A stretch of 64,000 nucleotides of DNA from Bradyrhizobium symbiodeficiens (lineage in GTDB: Bacteria; Pseudomonadota; Alphaproteobacteria; Rhizobiales; Xanthobacteraceae): NCBI RefSeq assembly GCF_002266465.3, contig NZ_CP029427.2:372001-436000 (forward strand), given 5' to 3'. The translations under genes were made by a program, and so were the position numbers. Below the pieces are notes generated by a model. That model ran no database searches. It saw only the letters and a list, made by a program, of their open reading frames with translations, and was not told the DNA's origin. Shown one piece after another: positions 34,252 through 44,871 of the stretch (its first letter is position 1; each line of letters begins with the position of its first letter).

Positions 34252-34758
34252 TTATTGATCGGCCAGCGGGGAAAATTCCTGTACCACGCGCTCATAGACC
34301 GGGCGCTTGAAGGGAATGATCAGCCCGGTCAGGTTCTTCATCGGCTCCCAGCGCCAGCTCACGAATTCGGCCTTGTGGCCGCCGCCGCCGGGCTTCTCCA
34401 CATTGATCTCGCTGTCCTTGCCGGTGAAGCGTACCGCGTACCATTTCTGGCGCTGGCCGCGGTAGCGGCCCTTCCAGGCGCGCCCGGCGACCGTGCGCGG
34501 AATGTCGTAAGTGAGCCAGTCCGGGACCTCGCCGAGCCGCTCGATCGAGCGCACGCTGGTCTCCTCATAGAGCTCGCGCCTGGCGGCGTCCCAGGTGTCC
34601 TCGCCGGGATCGACGCCGCCTTGCGGCATCTGCCAGACATGGGTGTCGTCGACGTGCTCGATGCCGCCGGCGCGGCGGCCGATGAACACCAGTCCCTCTG
34701 CGTTGATCAGCATCACGCCGACGCAGGTCCGGTAGGGCAGATCCTCGTAACGCGCCAT
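34252..34758 (-). CDS. rppH: RNA pyrophosphohydrolase-like Nudix protein, copy 2
   Basis: A 168-residue Nudix hydrolase closely related to the neighbouring copy. It has [36 protein letters not shown], Nudix box [11 protein letters not shown] and [22 protein letters not shown]. The order WLTYDIP before the RGQRQKW stretch is closest to canonical alphaproteobacterial NudH, so of the two this is the better candidate for the true RNA pyrophosphohydrolase. Specificity cannot be read from the sequence. Confidence 0.88.
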   Translation of the reverse strand: MARYEDLPYRTCVGVMLINAEGLVFIGRRAGGIEHVDDTHVWQMPQGGVDPGEDTWDAARRELYEETSVRSIERLGEVPDWLTYDIPRTVAGRAWKGRYRGQRQKWYAVRFTGKDSEINVEKPGGGGHKAEFVSWRWEPMKNLTGLIIPFKRPVYERVVQEFSPLADQ

Positions 34759-34835
34759 TCCGCCAGACCTCTCGCATGCTGCTGGTTGCGGCTTGACCGG
34801 TTCCGGGGGGACCCGTGCCGTACCAATCCGTTGAT

Positions 34836-36065
34836 TTAGCTGGATTTTGATTTCAGCATCGCGGTTGTCAATGGCACCAAAAGGATACCACGGTCGCCCA
34901 AGGTTTTGGTCCAGGCGCCGATGCGCTCGATCGAGACGGGAAGGGCGCTAGCTGTGCCGACAGCCGCGCCGCGCTCGCGCGCCGCCGATTCGAGCTTGTT
35001 CAGAGCGCGGTCGATCTCGGTCGGCGTCGGCACCACGTCGATCGCGATGTCGCCCCTGCCGAACGGCATCGCCGCGCTGGCCGCGGCCTGGGGTGCGATG
35101 CTGCGGGGCGAGGAGCCGTCGTCGAAGAAGCCGAGGCCGCGCTTGGCCGCCTCCCGAATGATCGGCTGCATCGCCGCCTCCGTCGCGATGAAGCGGGCGC
35201 CCATGAAATTGGTGATGCCGGCATAGCCCTGCATCCGGCTAAAATGCCAGTACAGGCGGTCCATGTTCTGGTCGGCGCTGAGCGAGGTCAGCAGCGTCTG
35301 CGGTCCCGGATCATTGTCGGGGAAGTCGTAGGGCTCCATCGGGATCTGGAGGAAGATCTCGTGGCGCTGAGCGCGGGCCCGTTCGGCGAGCTTGCCGGGA
35401 TCGGTGCCATAAGGCGTGAAGGCCAGCGTCACCGCCGCCGGTAGCTTCATGATCGCATCGGTGGTCTTGGCGGCGCCGACGCCAAGGCCGCCGATCACGA
35501 TGGCGACCACCGGCATCTTGGCGGCCTTGGCGCGATCGGCGTCCGCCGCATAGACGTTGAACGGCTTCAGCCCGTCGGCGACCACCGGGATCATGCCGTA
35601 GCGTGACTTCTCCAGCAGTTTTGGATTGATCCCGGCCATGACGGGCGGGGCAGACGCCGCTCCGGCCTTGTCGCCGGCGTCCTCGCCGGCGCCGATCACC
35701 ACGTCGTGGCGGGCGCCGGTGGAGCCGTCGATCATGGTGACGGTCTTCTGCTCGCCGGGCGCGGCCTGCTTCGGCGCCTCCTGGCTGTCGTGCTTGCTGT
35801 CTTGCTTGCTATTCTGGCCGTGGCCGGCGGCGGGCCTCTCATCGGTCGCCTTGTTGGCGCCGTTCTCGCGGATCGCGATCCGGGTCATCGGCTCGCCGCC
35901 GAGCGGATCCTTGTTGAAGATGGCGAAGCCGGCAAAGGTGAGGAGGAACAGGCCGAGCAGCACGGCAAGCGCCTGCATGGCCGTGAACGGCAGCCGCAGC
36001 CGGCGTTTCCGGCGCGGCTTGTCCTGTCCGAGCGGGGCGCTCAGATCATCGGCCGTTTCAGTCAT
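34836..36065 (-). CDS. Divergent polysaccharide deacetylase family protein (YibQ-like)
   Basis: A 409-residue protein with a cytoplasmic basic N-terminus ([12 protein letters not shown]), one membrane anchor ([24 protein letters not shown], about residues 28-50), a low-complexity region (about 75-130) and a C-terminal divergent deacetylase domain starting [68 protein letters not shown] and the end [12 protein letters not shown] are typical of the YibQ family. It lies directly after ctpA in the leftward run, a conserved arrangement that suggests a role in cell-wall turnover with EnvC and CtpA. Confidence 0.87.
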   Translation of the reverse strand: MTETADDLSAPLGQDKPRRKRRLRLPFTAMQALAVLLGLFLLTFAGFAIFNKDPLGGEPMTRIAIRENGANKATDERPAAGHGQNSKQDSKHDSQEAPKQAAPGEQKTVTMIDGSTGARHDVVIGAGEDAGDKAGAASAPPVMAGINPKLLEKSRYGMIPVVADGLKPFNVYAADADRAKAAKMPVVAIVIGGLGVGAAKTTDAIMKLPAAVTLAFTPYGTDPGKLAERARAQRHEIFLQIPMEPYDFPDNDPGPQTLLTSLSADQNMDRLYWHFSRMQGYAGITNFMGARFIATEAAMQPIIREAAKRGLGFFDDGSSPRSIAPQAAASAAMPFGRGDIAIDVVPTPTEIDRALNKLESAARERGAAVGTASALPVSIERIGAWTKTLGDRGILLVPLTTAMLKSKSS

Positions 36066-36156
36066 GCGCGATCCCGAATCACTGCCAATGACGATACCAC
36101 GCCGGGGTCAAGCGGCGGCAGGCCGGGATAGGCCGGGGGACCAGGAGTTCCAAGCA

Positions 36157-36190
36157 AAAAGGGCGGCTCCAGGAGCCGCCCTTTTCCTCA
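36157..36190 (-). terminator. Rho-independent terminator after ctpA
   Basis: Read leftward, AAAAGGGCGGCTCC and GGAGCCGCCCTTTT form a perfect 14-pair stem with almost no loop beyond the paired bases, followed by a TTTTTGCTT tail. It lies between ctpA and the YibQ-like gene, so the latter probably has its own promoter. Confidence 0.82.
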
Positions 36191-36221
36191 GATCGCGTGA
36201 TGGCAGGATTGGCTTGAAGCC

Positions 36222-37580
36222 TTAGTTCGCCGCCTTGGGCTTGTCGGTCGCGGCCTTGTTGTCGCCGCCGGGGGTGGGTGCGGCGGAGGCGCTGTTCTTG
36301 ATGCCGTGGAGCAGGTCGTCGGCGAGCTTGAGCGCCTTGTCGTCCTTGGCGTCCGGCGGGACGTAGGACTGCGAGCCGGTCTTCTCGTCACCGTCGTTCT
36401 TGAGATGGCCGCGCAGCGAAGCCTCGCCCTTGGTGTCGGTGCGCGACTTCAGCTCGTCCGGCACGTCCTGCAGCACTTCGATGTCGGGCACGATGCCCTT
36501 GGCCTGGATCGACTTGCCCGACGGCGTGTAATAGCGCGCCGTGGTCAGCCGCAGCGCGCCATTGCCGCTTCCGAGCGGAATGATGGTCTGCACCGAGCCC
36601 TTGCCGAACGAGCGCGTGCCGACGATGGTCGCGCGCTTGTGGTCCTGCAGCGCGCCGGCGACGATCTCCGACGCCGAGGCCGAGCCGCCATTGACCAGCA
36701 CGATGATGGGTTTGCCCTTGGTCAGATCGCCCGAATGCGCGGTGCGACGCTGGGTCTCCTCGGCATTGCGGCCGCGCGTCGACACGATCTCGCCCTTCTC
36801 CAGGAACGAGTCGGAAACGGTGACCGCTTCCTCGAGCAGGCCGCCCGGATTGTTGCGGAGGTCGATGACGTAGCCCTTCAGCTTGTCGCCGATCTGATTC
36901 GAGAGGTTGGCAACCTCGCGCTTCAGGCCCTCGGTGGTCTGCTCGTTGAAGGTGGTGATGCGGATATAGGCGATGTCGTCGGCCTCGACGCGCGCGCGCA
37001 CCGAGCGGACGCGGATGTTGTCGCGCACCAGGGTGACATCGATCGGATTGTCCTGGCCCTTGCGGATGATCTTGAGCTTGATCTTGGTGTTGACCGGGCC
37101 GCGCATCTTCTCGACCGCCTGGTTCAGGGTCAGGCCCTGCACCGCCTCGTCGTCGAGATTGGTGATGATGTCGTTGGCCATGACGCCGGCGCGCGAAGCC
37201 GGGGTGTCGTCGATCGGCGAGACCACCTTGATCAGGCCGTCTTCCATCGTCACCTCGATGCCGAGGCCGCCGAACTCACCGCGGGTCTGCACCTGCATGT
37301 CGCGGAAGCTCTTGGCGTCCATGTAGCTCGAATGCGGATCGAGGCCGGTGAGCATGCCGCTGATGGCGGATTCGATCAGCTTGGTGTCGTCGGGCTTCTC
37401 GACATAGTCGGAGCGCACGCGCTCGAAGACGTCGCCGAACAGATTGAGCTGGCGATAGGTGTCCGCGGTGGCGGCTCGCGCGCTGGAGCCCATGAACACT
37501 GCGCGCGGCTGGGTCACGAACAGCATCAGCGCCGCACCGGTGGCCGCGCTGAGGAGGATTACTGAAGTCTTGCGCATCAT
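36222..37580 (-). CDS. ctpA: S41 family C-terminal processing peptidase
   Basis: A 452-residue protease with a signal or anchor helix (VILLSAATGAALMLFV), a PDZ domain (about 85-170, GLGIEVTMEDGLIKVVSPIDDTPA) and an S41 catalytic domain with Ser in VNGGSASASEIVAGAL and Lys in GTRSFGKGSVQT. The Ala/Pro/Lys-rich tail is probably disordered. CtpA-type enzymes process or degrade envelope proteins such as peptidoglycan hydrolases. Its start overlaps the envC stop by four bases (ATGA, 37577-37580). Confidence 0.93.
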   Translation of the reverse strand: MMRKTSVILLSAATGAALMLFVTQPRAVFMGSSARAATADTYRQLNLFGDVFERVRSDYVEKPDDTKLIESAISGMLTGLDPHSSYMDAKSFRDMQVQTRGEFGGLGIEVTMEDGLIKVVSPIDDTPASRAGVMANDIITNLDDEAVQGLTLNQAVEKMRGPVNTKIKLKIIRKGQDNPIDVTLVRDNIRVRSVRARVEADDIAYIRITTFNEQTTEGLKREVANLSNQIGDKLKGYVIDLRNNPGGLLEEAVTVSDSFLEKGEIVSTRGRNAEETQRRTAHSGDLTKGKPIIVLVNGGSASASEIVAGALQDHKRATIVGTRSFGKGSVQTIIPLGSGNGALRLTTARYYTPSGKSIQAKGIVPDIEVLQDVPDELKSRTDTKGEASLRGHLKNDGDEKTGSQSYVPPDAKDDKALKLADDLLHGIKNSASAAPTPGGDNKAATDKPKAAN

Positions 37581-38944
37581 CCGCGAACCTTCTCGCCTTC
37601 ATTTGCGGCCCACCATGGGCCTGGATCGATTGGAGTGCCGTCCTTACGGAACTCGACATACAGCACAGGTTGACTCGCGTTCGTCGCGAGAATGGAGGCG
37701 ACCTGAGAGGTCGATCCCATCGTCGCAACCGGCTCCCCCGTGAGCACAAACTGTCCGATGTTGACCGAAATGCGCTCCATCCCGGCGATCAGGACATGAT
37801 ACCCGCCCCCGGCATTGAGGATCAAGAGTTGTCCATAGCTGCGGAACGGACCTGAATAGACCACCCAGCCGTCACACGGCGTTGTGACCTGGGAGCCGGG
37901 CTTGGTCGCCAGCGAAATGCCCTTCTGGACCCCGCCGACCCCGTCGGAACCGCCGAAATCCCTGATCTTGTTACCGTTAACCGGAAGGGGCAGAAGGCCC
38001 TTGGCGGAAGCAAAGACGATCGCGGGGGTGGTCCGGGACCGGTCCTTGAACACGCCCGGGCCGGGTTTGGCGCTGGCGCTGGCGGCCGCCGCCTTGGCCT
38101 CGGCCTGCCTTGCGGCCTCGGCCGCCTTCTCGGCGGCCCTGGCGGCGCTCTGCAGATCCTGCTCCATCTTGGTGATTAGGCCCTGGAGATCGCCGACCTG
38201 CTTCGAAAGCATGATCGCGCGCGAATTCTCGGCGTCGAGATCCTTTTCGCGCGCCGCCTGCTGGCGCTGCCGCTCGTCGACGAGGGCGGTGAGCCGGGTC
38301 TGGTCGTTGCGGACCTTGTCGCGGTCGGAGGCGAGCTGGTCGCGCTCGGTGGCGATATTCTTGCGCAAGGCCACGAGCTCGCCGAGCTCGCTTGCGATCT
38401 TTTCGGCGCGGCCGCGCAACTCCGGTACTACGGCGCCGAGCAGCATCGCCGTGCGCAGCGATTGCAGCGCATCTTCGGGCCGCACCAGCAGCGCCGGCGG
38501 CGTGCGCCGTCCGGCCCGCTGCAGCGCCGCCAGCACCTCGACGATGTCGGCGCGGCGCGAATCGAGCGAGCTGCGCATCGCCTGCTCGCGTCCGTTGAGC
38601 GCGCGCAGCCGTGCTTCGGTCTCGTCGATCTTGGTCTCGACGCTGCGCACATTGGCGGCGGTGTCGATCAGCTGCTGATTGAGCTGGGTGCGGTCCTGGC
38701 CGAGCGAGGTGATCTCGGCCTTGAGCTTGGCCTGGGCTTCTTCGGCGCTCTTCTGCCTGGCGCGCGCGGCTTCCAGCTCCTGCTCGCGCTGCTTGATGGC
38801 GTCGGGCGAAACCGCGGCGGTCTGCGGCGCCGGCGCTGCCGTCTGGGCTTGCGCGAGGCTTGCGCCGGCGACGCTTGTGATCAGCAGCAGGTTGAGGAGC
38901 GGCGCTCGCATCGTGTCGGCAAAGGTGCTCGTTGTGGCGCGCAT
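37577..38944 (-). CDS. envC: Murein hydrolase activator EnvC-like, M23 domain
   Basis: A 455-residue protein with an N-terminal signal peptide (LLLITSVAGASLAQAQ), long coiled coils (about 50-270, Gln/Glu/Arg-rich) and a C-terminal LytM/M23 domain (ISLATKPGSQVTTPCDGWVVYSG ... GGGYHVLIAGM). The expected zinc ligands of active M23 enzymes (HxxxD and HxH) are not visible in full, as is usual for EnvC activators that stimulate amidases. The ATG at 38944 overlaps the rlmH stop (TGATG). An internal ATG at 38911 would give a tighter signal peptide. Confidence 0.9.
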   Translation of the reverse strand: MRATTSTFADTMRAPLLNLLLITSVAGASLAQAQTAAPAPQTAAVSPDAIKQREQELEAARARQKSAEEAQAKLKAEITSLGQDRTQLNQQLIDTAANVRSVETKIDETEARLRALNGREQAMRSSLDSRRADIVEVLAALQRAGRRTPPALLVRPEDALQSLRTAMLLGAVVPELRGRAEKIASELGELVALRKNIATERDQLASDRDKVRNDQTRLTALVDERQRQQAAREKDLDAENSRAIMLSKQVGDLQGLITKMEQDLQSAARAAEKAAEAARQAEAKAAAASASAKPGPGVFKDRSRTTPAIVFASAKGLLPLPVNGNKIRDFGGSDGVGGVQKGISLATKPGSQVTTPCDGWVVYSGPFRSYGQLLILNAGGGYHVLIAGMERISVNIGQFVLTGEPVATMGSTSQVASILATNASQPVLYVEFRKDGTPIDPGPWWAANEGEKVRG

Positions 38945-39426
38945 CACGCGCGGTGATAGGGGTGACCGGCCAGAATGGTGGCGGCCCGATAAAGCTGTTC
39001 CAGAAGCATGACGCGGACCATTTGGTGCGGCCAGGTCGCAGAGCCGAACGCAATCGCGAGCTTGGCCTTACGGCGCAATTCGGGCGAAAGTCCGTCCGCC
39101 CCTCCGATTACGAAGACAGTATGTCCGGCACCTTCGTCCCGCCAGCGTCCGAGATGCCGTGCGAATACGGTGGAGTCGAGATTCTGCCCGCGCTCGTCCA
39201 GCGCCACCAGGATCGATTTGTCCGGGATATGCGCGGAGATCGCGGCGGCCTCTTCGGTCATCCGCGTCGCGGTGTCGCGCGCGCGGCTCTCGGGGATTTC
39301 GTGGACTAGCAGCTCGCGGAATCCGAGCTTGCGGCCGGCCTCGTCGAACCGCTCGAAATAGCGGTCGGCAAGTTCCCGTTCGGGGCCCTGCTTTAGCCGG
39401 CCCACCGCAATGACAGCAACGCGCAT
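38944..39426 (-). CDS. rlmH: 23S rRNA pseudouridine1915 N3-methyltransferase
   Basis: A 160-residue SPOUT methyltransferase that methylates pseudouridine 1915 in 23S rRNA helix 69 on 70S ribosomes. It shows MRVAVIAVGRLKQGPERELADRYFERF at the start, LDERGQNLDSTVFA in the middle, and the SAM knot FVIGGADGLSPELR...LAFGSATWPHQMVRVMLLEQLYRA at the end. Length is standard. The final base pair of its stop is shared with the envC start. Confidence 0.95.
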   Translation of the reverse strand: MRVAVIAVGRLKQGPERELADRYFERFDEAGRKLGFRELLVHEIPESRARDTATRMTEEAAAISAHIPDKSILVALDERGQNLDSTVFARHLGRWRDEGAGHTVFVIGGADGLSPELRRKAKLAIAFGSATWPHQMVRVMLLEQLYRAATILAGHPYHRA

Positions 39427-39494
39427 GATATCTTCAGGGTCGTGTTTTCAAGGCCGCGCGCAAATGGCGCGCGCACGACGCTAGCATGCGCGTC

Positions 39495-39513
39495 AGCCGA
39501 TTCGAAATCGGCT
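39495..39513. repeat. Perfect palindrome downstream of rsfS
   Basis: AGCCGATT and AATCGGCT flank CGA just downstream of the rsfS stop. The stem is perfect, but no U-tail follows in the leftward direction, so it is a hairpin of unknown role rather than a clear terminator. Confidence 0.5.
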
Positions 39514-39521
39514 CAGCGAGC

Positions 39522-39989
39522 CTAGATCGCCTTCGCCGCGATCGCTTTCGCCGCCCCTGGACCCTGCGTGTACAATCGCTCGAGATTGTAGAACTCGCGG
39601 ACCTCGGGTCGGAACACGTGCACGATCACGTCGCCGGAATCGATCAGCACCCAGTCGCAATTGGGCAAGCCTTCGACATGGATGTTCTTGATGCCGTTTT
39701 CCTTGAGGCCCTTGGCGACGTTTTCCGCGATCGCGCCAACATGCCGGTTCACGCGGCCGGTGGTGACGATCATGTAGTCGGAGTACGCCGATTTGCCGCG
39801 AAGGTCGATGGTGACAGTCTCTTCCGCCTTCATGTCCTCGAGGCGGGAGAGGATCAGGCTCAGCGTCTTGTCGGCGTCGGGTTGCGCCTTCAAGGCCGCA
39901 GCTTTGGCCGATGTTTTACGCGCCGGCTTGGCAACCTTGGGTAAAACAGACTTCGTCGAAGCTGACTTCGTGGAAGCTGACTTGGACAA
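39522..39989 (-). CDS. rsfS: Ribosomal silencing factor RsfS
   Basis: A 155-residue protein. A Lys/Ser/Ala-rich leader (about 1-38) precedes the RsfS fold: TLSLILSRLEDMKAEETVTIDLRGKSAYSDYMIVTTGRVNRHVGAIAENV and DWVLIDSGDVIVHVFRPEVREFYNLE. It binds uL14 and blocks subunit joining when nutrients are scarce. The start is the only acceptable codon before an upstream stop, a TTG at 39989. The next ATG would remove the conserved core. It lies in the conserved nadD-rsfS-rlmH order. Confidence 0.92.
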   Translation of the reverse strand: MSKSASTKSASTKSVLPKVAKPARKTSAKAAALKAQPDADKTLSLILSRLEDMKAEETVTIDLRGKSAYSDYMIVTTGRVNRHVGAIAENVAKGLKENGIKNIHVEGLPNCDWVLIDSGDVIVHVFRPEVREFYNLERLYTQGPGAAKAIAAKAI

Positions 39990-40129
39990 TACAGATGTGG
40001 CCAGGGACCATTCCTTTCACTGTATCGCGAACGCCGAATCCGGCGCTCACCGGTTACACTACATCATGTGGGGTTAAGGGTTTCAATATGCCAGAGAGCC
40101 CGACGTCCCCACGACGCCGCCACTCCGTC

Positions 40130-40774
40130 TCACTTCGTACCTTTCCAGCTCCCGTCCGGGTTCCGTAAGCCGGTCGAGGAGAGATTAAGCTTCAATCCGG
40201 TCAGGAAGATCCAGGCCGGGGCCGGCCGGTCTGCCAGCAATGCTGCCTCATTCTCGGGCACGCGGTAGCGCGCCAGCGCCTGGGCGGCGGGCGAGGCGAG
40301 AGCACGGAAACTCTGCGGCGGGCGATCGATGACCGCAATGGGCACCTGGTCGGCGATGCGCCGCCAGTGCTGCCAACGATGGAATTGAGCGAGGTTGTCA
40401 GCGCCCATGATCCAGACAAAGCGCAAGCCACTGAGACGGCGGCGCAAGGTGTTGATCGTGTCGATAGTATAGCGGGTGCGAATGACGGATTCGAGACAGC
40501 TCACCTCGATCCGCGGGTCGTCGGCGACGTCGCGTGCCGCCTGCATGCGCTCCCCGAGCTCGTGCAGCGTACCGTTCTCCTTCAACGGATTGCCGGGGGT
40601 CACCAGCCACCAGACGCGATCGAGCTGAAGGCGCTTCAGGGCGAACTGGCTGATCGCGCGATGGGCCTCGTGCGGCGGATTGAACGAGCCGCCGAGCAGG
40701 CCGACGCGCATGCCCTTCGTATAGGGCGGTATGGCTTGCGCGAAGAACCGTGGCGCGACGAAATTGTTGCTCAA
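40130..40774 (-). CDS. nadD: Nicotinate-nucleotide adenylyltransferase
   Basis: A 214-residue nucleotidyltransferase that makes nicotinate adenine dinucleotide from nicotinate mononucleotide and [17 protein letters not shown] carries the GxFxPxHxGH-like motif, and IDTINTLRR plus [16 protein letters not shown] are typical of NadD. A TTG at 40774 with GAGG upstream gives a 21-residue leader. The ATG at 40711 (MRVGLLGG) is an equally reasonable start. It follows proA by 23 bases and is probably co-transcribed with it. Confidence 0.92.
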   Translation of the reverse strand: MSNNFVAPRFFAQAIPPYTKGMRVGLLGGSFNPPHEAHRAISQFALKRLQLDRVWWLVTPGNPLKENGTLHELGERMQAARDVADDPRIEVSCLESVIRTRYTIDTINTLRRRLSGLRFVWIMGADNLAQFHRWQHWRRIADQVPIAVIDRPPQSFRALASPAAQALARYRVPENEAALLADRPAPAWIFLTGLKLNLSSTGLRNPDGSWKGTK

Positions 40775-40797
40775 TGCCCCGCGCCTCGCGCCATCAC

Positions 40798-42093
40798 TTA
40801 CGGCCGCGTCTGTCCGGTGCCGTGAACGCGATATTTGAAGCTGGTCAGCTGCTCGGCGCCGACAGGGCCACGGGCGTGGAAGCGGCCGGTCGCAATCCCG
40901 ATCTCGGCGCCGAAGCCGAACTCGCCGCCATCGGCGAACTGTGTCGAGGCGTTGTGCAGCACGATCGCGGAATCGACCTCGCTCAGGAATTTCTTCGCGG
41001 CAGCCTCATCCGCGCTCACGATCGCATCGGTGTGATGCGACCCATGGTTCTGGATGTGCGCGATTGCGCCGTCGACGCCGTCCACGACCTTCGCCGCGAT
41101 GATCGCGTCGAGATATTCGGTGTCCCAATCGTCCTTGCTCGCAGGCTTTACGCGCGCATCCGTTGCTTGCACCGTTTCGTCGCCGCGCACTTCGCAGCCG
41201 GCCTCGATCAGCATCTCGACCAGCGGCTTAAGGTTCTTGCCGGCCGCGGCGCGGTCGACCAGCAGCGTCTCGGCCGCGCCGCAGACGCCGGTACGGCGCA
41301 TCTTCGCGTTGAGCACGATCGACTTCGCCATGGCGAGGTCGGCGCTGGCATCGACATAGACGTGGTTGACGCCTTCGAGATGCGCGAACACAGGCACGCG
41401 CGCTTCCTGCTCGACGCGCGCGACGAGGCTCTTTCCGCCGCGGGGCACGATCACGTCGACGGCGCCGTCGAGGCCTGACAGCATCATGCCGACCGCGGCG
41501 CGGTCGCGCGTCGGCACCAGCGTGATCGCAGCTTCAGGCAGACCGGCTTCGCGCAGGCCCTGCACAAGGCATTCATGGATCGCGCGGCAGGAGCGAAAAC
41601 TGTCCGAGCCGCCGCGCAGGATCACGGCATTGCCGGACTTCAGGCACAGCACGCCGGCATCCGCCGCGACGTTCGGCCGGCTCTCGAAGATCACGCCGAC
41701 GACGCCGAGCGGCACACGCACGCGCTCGATGGTCATGCCGTTCGGCCGCTGCCAGCTCTCGGTGACGATGCCGACGGGATCGGCGATGCTGCGCACGATG
41801 CCGATGCCTTCGGCCATGCTCTCGACCCGCGCCGGCGTCAGCGTCAGGCGATCGATGAAAGAGGAGGTGGCATTGCCGGAGGCGCGGGCTTCGGCGACGT
41901 CCTCGGCATTGGCGGCAAGGATCGCCGCAGCGTTTTGGCGGATCGCCCGCTCCATGGCTTCCATCGCCCGGTTCTTCTGCTCCGGCGGCGCCAGCGCCAG
42001 CACGCGCGCGGCAGCGCGGGCGCGGGTACCGAGATCGGTCATCAGGGCCTGGAGATCGGCGTTGCCGTCAACGGCTTTGAGGGGGGCGGCCAT
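40798..42093 (-). CDS. proA: Glutamate-5-semialdehyde dehydrogenase
   Basis: A 431-residue enzyme for the second step of proline synthesis, reducing gamma-glutamyl phosphate with NADPH. The catalytic Cys271 lies in [17 protein letters not shown]. Cofactor parts include [57 protein letters not shown] is the family N-terminal helix. The order proB-proA-nadD on the same strand is conserved. A B-family palindromic repeat separates it from proB. Confidence 0.95.
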   Translation of the reverse strand: MAAPLKAVDGNADLQALMTDLGTRARAAARVLALAPPEQKNRAMEAMERAIRQNAAAILAANAEDVAEARASGNATSSFIDRLTLTPARVESMAEGIGIVRSIADPVGIVTESWQRPNGMTIERVRVPLGVVGVIFESRPNVAADAGVLCLKSGNAVILRGGSDSFRSCRAIHECLVQGLREAGLPEAAITLVPTRDRAAVGMMLSGLDGAVDVIVPRGGKSLVARVEQEARVPVFAHLEGVNHVYVDASADLAMAKSIVLNAKMRRTGVCGAAETLLVDRAAAGKNLKPLVEMLIEAGCEVRGDETVQATDARVKPASKDDWDTEYLDAIIAAKVVDGVDGAIAHIQNHGSHHTDAIVSADEAAAKKFLSEVDSAIVLHNASTQFADGGEFGFGAEIGIATGRFHARGPVGAEQLTSFKYRVHGTGQTRP

Positions 42094-42213
42094 TGGAGTT
42101 TCAACCTTCTGCTAAGGCAGTGTCCTAGCACGGAAATCCCGCTTTTGCGAAGGGCGGGGAGGGTATGGCTGACCTCCCTTCGGTGGGCCGGTTGGGTCAG
42201 TGGCCTGATCACA

Positions 42214-42300
42214 CGTCATCCCGGGGCGGTGTGTCAGCACCGAACCCGGAATCTCGAGATTCCGTGTCTGGTCCTTCGGACCATCCCGGAATGACGGCTC
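42214..42300. repeat. Palindromic repeat, family B copy 3
   Basis: CGTCATCCCGGGGCGG at the left is matched by CCATCCCGGAATGACGGC at the right, with AACCCGGAATCTCGAGATTCCG inside. It lies between proB and proA and would be part of their transcript if they are co-transcribed. Confidence 0.75.
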
Positions 42301-42307
42301 TATGCCC

Positions 42308-43429
42308 TTACCCGCCCACCACCAGATCGTCGCGGTGGATCATCTCCGATCTTCCGCTGATACCCAGGATGGTCATCACATCAGGGGAGGAGCGGCCCTT
42401 GATCCGCTCGGCGACCTCGGCGTCGTAGGCGATCAGGCCGCGGCCGATCTCGCTGGTGTCGGGGCCGCGCACGATCACGGCATCGCCGCGGGCGAACTGG
42501 CCCTCGACCTTGATCACGCCGGCCGGCAGCAGGCTGGCGCCGGCGCGCAGCGCCGTCACGGCTCCGGCGTCGATCGTCAGGGTGCCCTTCGGCTCCAGCG
42601 TGCCCGCGATCCAGCGTTTTCGCGAGGTGATGGGGTTGGCGGGCGTCAGGAACCAGGTGCACCGGCCGCCATCGGCGATCGCCTGCAGCGGATGCTCGAT
42701 CTTGCCGGAGGCGATCAGCATATGAGTGCCGCCGGTGGTGGCGATCTTGGCGGCCTCGACCTTGGTGCGCATGCCGCCGCGCGACAGTTCGGATTCGGCG
42801 TCGCCCGCCACCGCTTCGATTTCCGAGGAGATGCTCTCGACCACCGGAATGAGCTTTGCGTTCGGATTGTTCTTCGGCGGGGCATCGTAGAGCCCGTCGA
42901 TGTCGGACAGCAGCACCAGCAGGTCCGCGCTCGCCATGGTGGCGACGCGCGCGGCGAGACGGTCGTTGTCGCCGTAGCGGATCTCGTTGGTCGCCACCGT
43001 GTCGTTCTCGTTGATCACCGGGATCGCGCGCCACTCCAGCAGCTTGCCGATGGTGGAGCGCGCATTGAGATAGCGGCGGCGCTCCTCGGTATCCCCGGGC
43101 GTGACCAGGATCTGGCCGGCGCCGATGCCGTGGGCCCCGAGCACCTCGGACCAGATCCGCGCCAGCGCGATCTGGCCGACCGCGGCGGCGGCCTGGCTCT
43201 CTTCCAGCTTGAGCGGGCCGCGCGGCAGCTTGAGGCGGCTGCGGCCGAGCGCGATCGAGCCGGAGGAGACGACGAGGACGTCGCGCCCCTCCTTGTGCAG
43301 CTTGGCCATGTCGTCGGCGAGCGCGGCGAGCCAGGATGCCCGCACCTCGCCCTTGTCGGAATCGACCAGCAGCGCGGAGCCGACCTTGACGACGATGCGG
43401 CGGAATTGACTGAGTTCGGGACTGGCCAT
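42308..43429 (-). CDS. proB: Glutamate 5-kinase
   Basis: A 373-residue enzyme for the first step of proline synthesis. The amino acid kinase domain (1-260) shows [56 protein letters not shown] and [13 protein letters not shown]. The C-terminal PUA domain (about 280-373) shows [28 protein letters not shown] at 43429 gives [11 protein letters not shown]. The frame is open further upstream to 43609, but that stretch is unconserved. Feedback inhibition by proline is expected from the family. Confidence 0.95.
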   Translation of the reverse strand: MASPELSQFRRIVVKVGSALLVDSDKGEVRASWLAALADDMAKLHKEGRDVLVVSSGSIALGRSRLKLPRGPLKLEESQAAAAVGQIALARIWSEVLGAHGIGAGQILVTPGDTEERRRYLNARSTIGKLLEWRAIPVINENDTVATNEIRYGDNDRLAARVATMASADLLVLLSDIDGLYDAPPKNNPNAKLIPVVESISSEIEAVAGDAESELSRGGMRTKVEAAKIATTGGTHMLIASGKIEHPLQAIADGGRCTWFLTPANPITSRKRWIAGTLEPKGTLTIDAGAVTALRAGASLLPAGVIKVEGQFARGDAVIVRGPDTSEIGRGLIAYDAEVAERIKGRSSPDVMTILGISGRSEMIHRDDLVVGG

Positions 43430-43635
43430 GTGGGTATGTGTGTTGGCGCGCTTTGACGGTCTGCTCTGCATCGGAAACGGCGGAGCGAGAGAGCGGCGCC
43501 GATAGGCCCGCTTTTGCAGCAGGACGATGGCCGGCGCAAGGCGGGCGACATGGTAAACAAACCAAGGTCGGCCTTGTCTTGGGCGCCGGTCCGGTTCTAA
43601 TGCCGGCAACCAATAAAGGGTCGGAGGGGAAACGC

Positions 43636-44601
43636 ATGGATCGCCGCAAATTCATGGCCGGGTGTATTAGCCTGCCGCTGCTGGCGCAGGCAGGTGGGGC
43701 GCAAGCGCAGGCCGGGCTGAGCAAGATCATCTTCCCGTTCGCGGCAGGCGCGGGCGGCGACACGCTGTGCCGGCTGATGGCGCAGGAGATGGCGCCGGTG
43801 CTTCAGCGGACCATGGTGGTCGAGAACCGCACCGGGGGCGACGGTCTGATCGGCATCAAGGCGGTGAAGGGCGGCAGCCCCGACGGCAGCATGGTGCTGG
43901 TGACGACGGGGCCCACGATGTACCTGCTGCCGATGGTGGAGACGACACCGAGCTTCGACACGGCAAAGGACTTCATGCCGGTGTCGCTGTTGGCGCGGTT
44001 CGAGTTTGCGGTCGTGATAGGTCCGGGAATCGATGCCGCCGATTTCAAGAGCTTCGTGGCGTGGCTGAAGGCGCATCCGGACAAGGCCTCGTTCGGCGTG
44101 CCGAGCAACGGCACCATTCCGCACTTCATGGGCTCCAAGCTCGAGAAGGATCTCGGCATGCCCCTGACCCGCGTGCCCTATCGCGGCAGCGCGCCGATCC
44201 TCAACGACATCATCGGTGGCCACATCTCGTTCGGGATCGTCACGTTGGCGGATGCGCTGCCGCAGCATCGCGCCAAGGGCGTGAAGATCATCGCGGCATC
44301 GAGCGCGGAGCGTTCGCCATTCGCGCCCGATGTCCCGACGCTGAAGGAGAGCGGCATCGATCTCGTCGCGGACGCCTGGTACGGCATGTGGCTTCCGGCC
44401 GGCAGCCCGCCGGAGTTTGCCAGCAAGCTGGGAGCCGCCGCGAGTGCCGCACTCGCCAAGCCCGAGGTGAAGGAGAAGCTCACCGCGATCGGGCTGATCC
44501 CGGTCGGCTCGACGCCGGAAGGATTGACGAAGGAGCTCGCCGCGAACATCGCGCTGTGGCAGCCGATCGTGAAGGCGACGGGATACAAGATCACGAATTG
44601 A
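43636..44601 (+). CDS. Tripartite tricarboxylate transporter binding protein, Bug/TctC family
   Basis: A 321-residue periplasmic solute-binding protein. The N-terminus [25 protein letters not shown] fits a twin-arginine signal (DRRKFM). The mature part has the Bug motifs [66 protein letters not shown] and [21 protein letters not shown] lies before the ATG. No TctA or TctB membrane subunit lies nearby, so it is an orphan, as most Bug proteins are. The ligand is unknown. It opens the accessory block inserted between proB and obgE. Confidence 0.9.
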   Translation: MDRRKFMAGCISLPLLAQAGGAQAQAGLSKIIFPFAAGAGGDTLCRLMAQEMAPVLQRTMVVENRTGGDGLIGIKAVKGGSPDGSMVLVTTGPTMYLLPMVETTPSFDTAKDFMPVSLLARFEFAVVIGPGIDAADFKSFVAWLKAHPDKASFGVPSNGTIPHFMGSKLEKDLGMPLTRVPYRGSAPILNDIIGGHISFGIVTLADALPQHRAKGVKIIAASSAERSPFAPDVPTLKESGIDLVADAWYGMWLPAGSPPEFASKLGAAASAALAKPEVKEKLTAIGLIPVGSTPEGLTKELAANIALWQPIVKATGYKITN

Positions 44602-44751
44602 CGCCGCCTGCGTCGCAACATGATGCGTAGTTGCAGCGCCGACCCTGTTGGCGATGTGCATCGCGGCGGTGATCTGCGCGTCCATGCCGTATCGCGCGCG
44701 CCATCGCGGCGATCAGGGCGGCGACCCAACGATCCAGAATCCAGCTAGCTC

Positions 44752-44800
44752 GACTGGGCGTCTGACTGAATTGTTTTGCCCGTAATGTCCGCTTCATGAA
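44752..44800. promoter_or_regulatory. Operator-like motif copy, downstream of the methyltransferase gene
   Basis: GACTGGGCGTCTG (44752-44764) matches the two motifs upstream of the araC-type gene (46020-46032 and 46070-46082). The 35 bases after it, GACTGAATTGTTTTGCCCGTAATGTCCGCTTCATG region, resemble bases 46033-46070. It looks like a diverged copy of the regulator-gene upstream region. It has no obvious gene to control here. The small frame that starts after it (31 codons) is not convincing. Confidence 0.4.
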
Positions 44801-44871
44801 AAGAACATCCCTGCCAAAAAAGCTGAGCATCTGCCGCTCCCGACTCAGAAGAAGTACAGCGTCGCCTGAAT

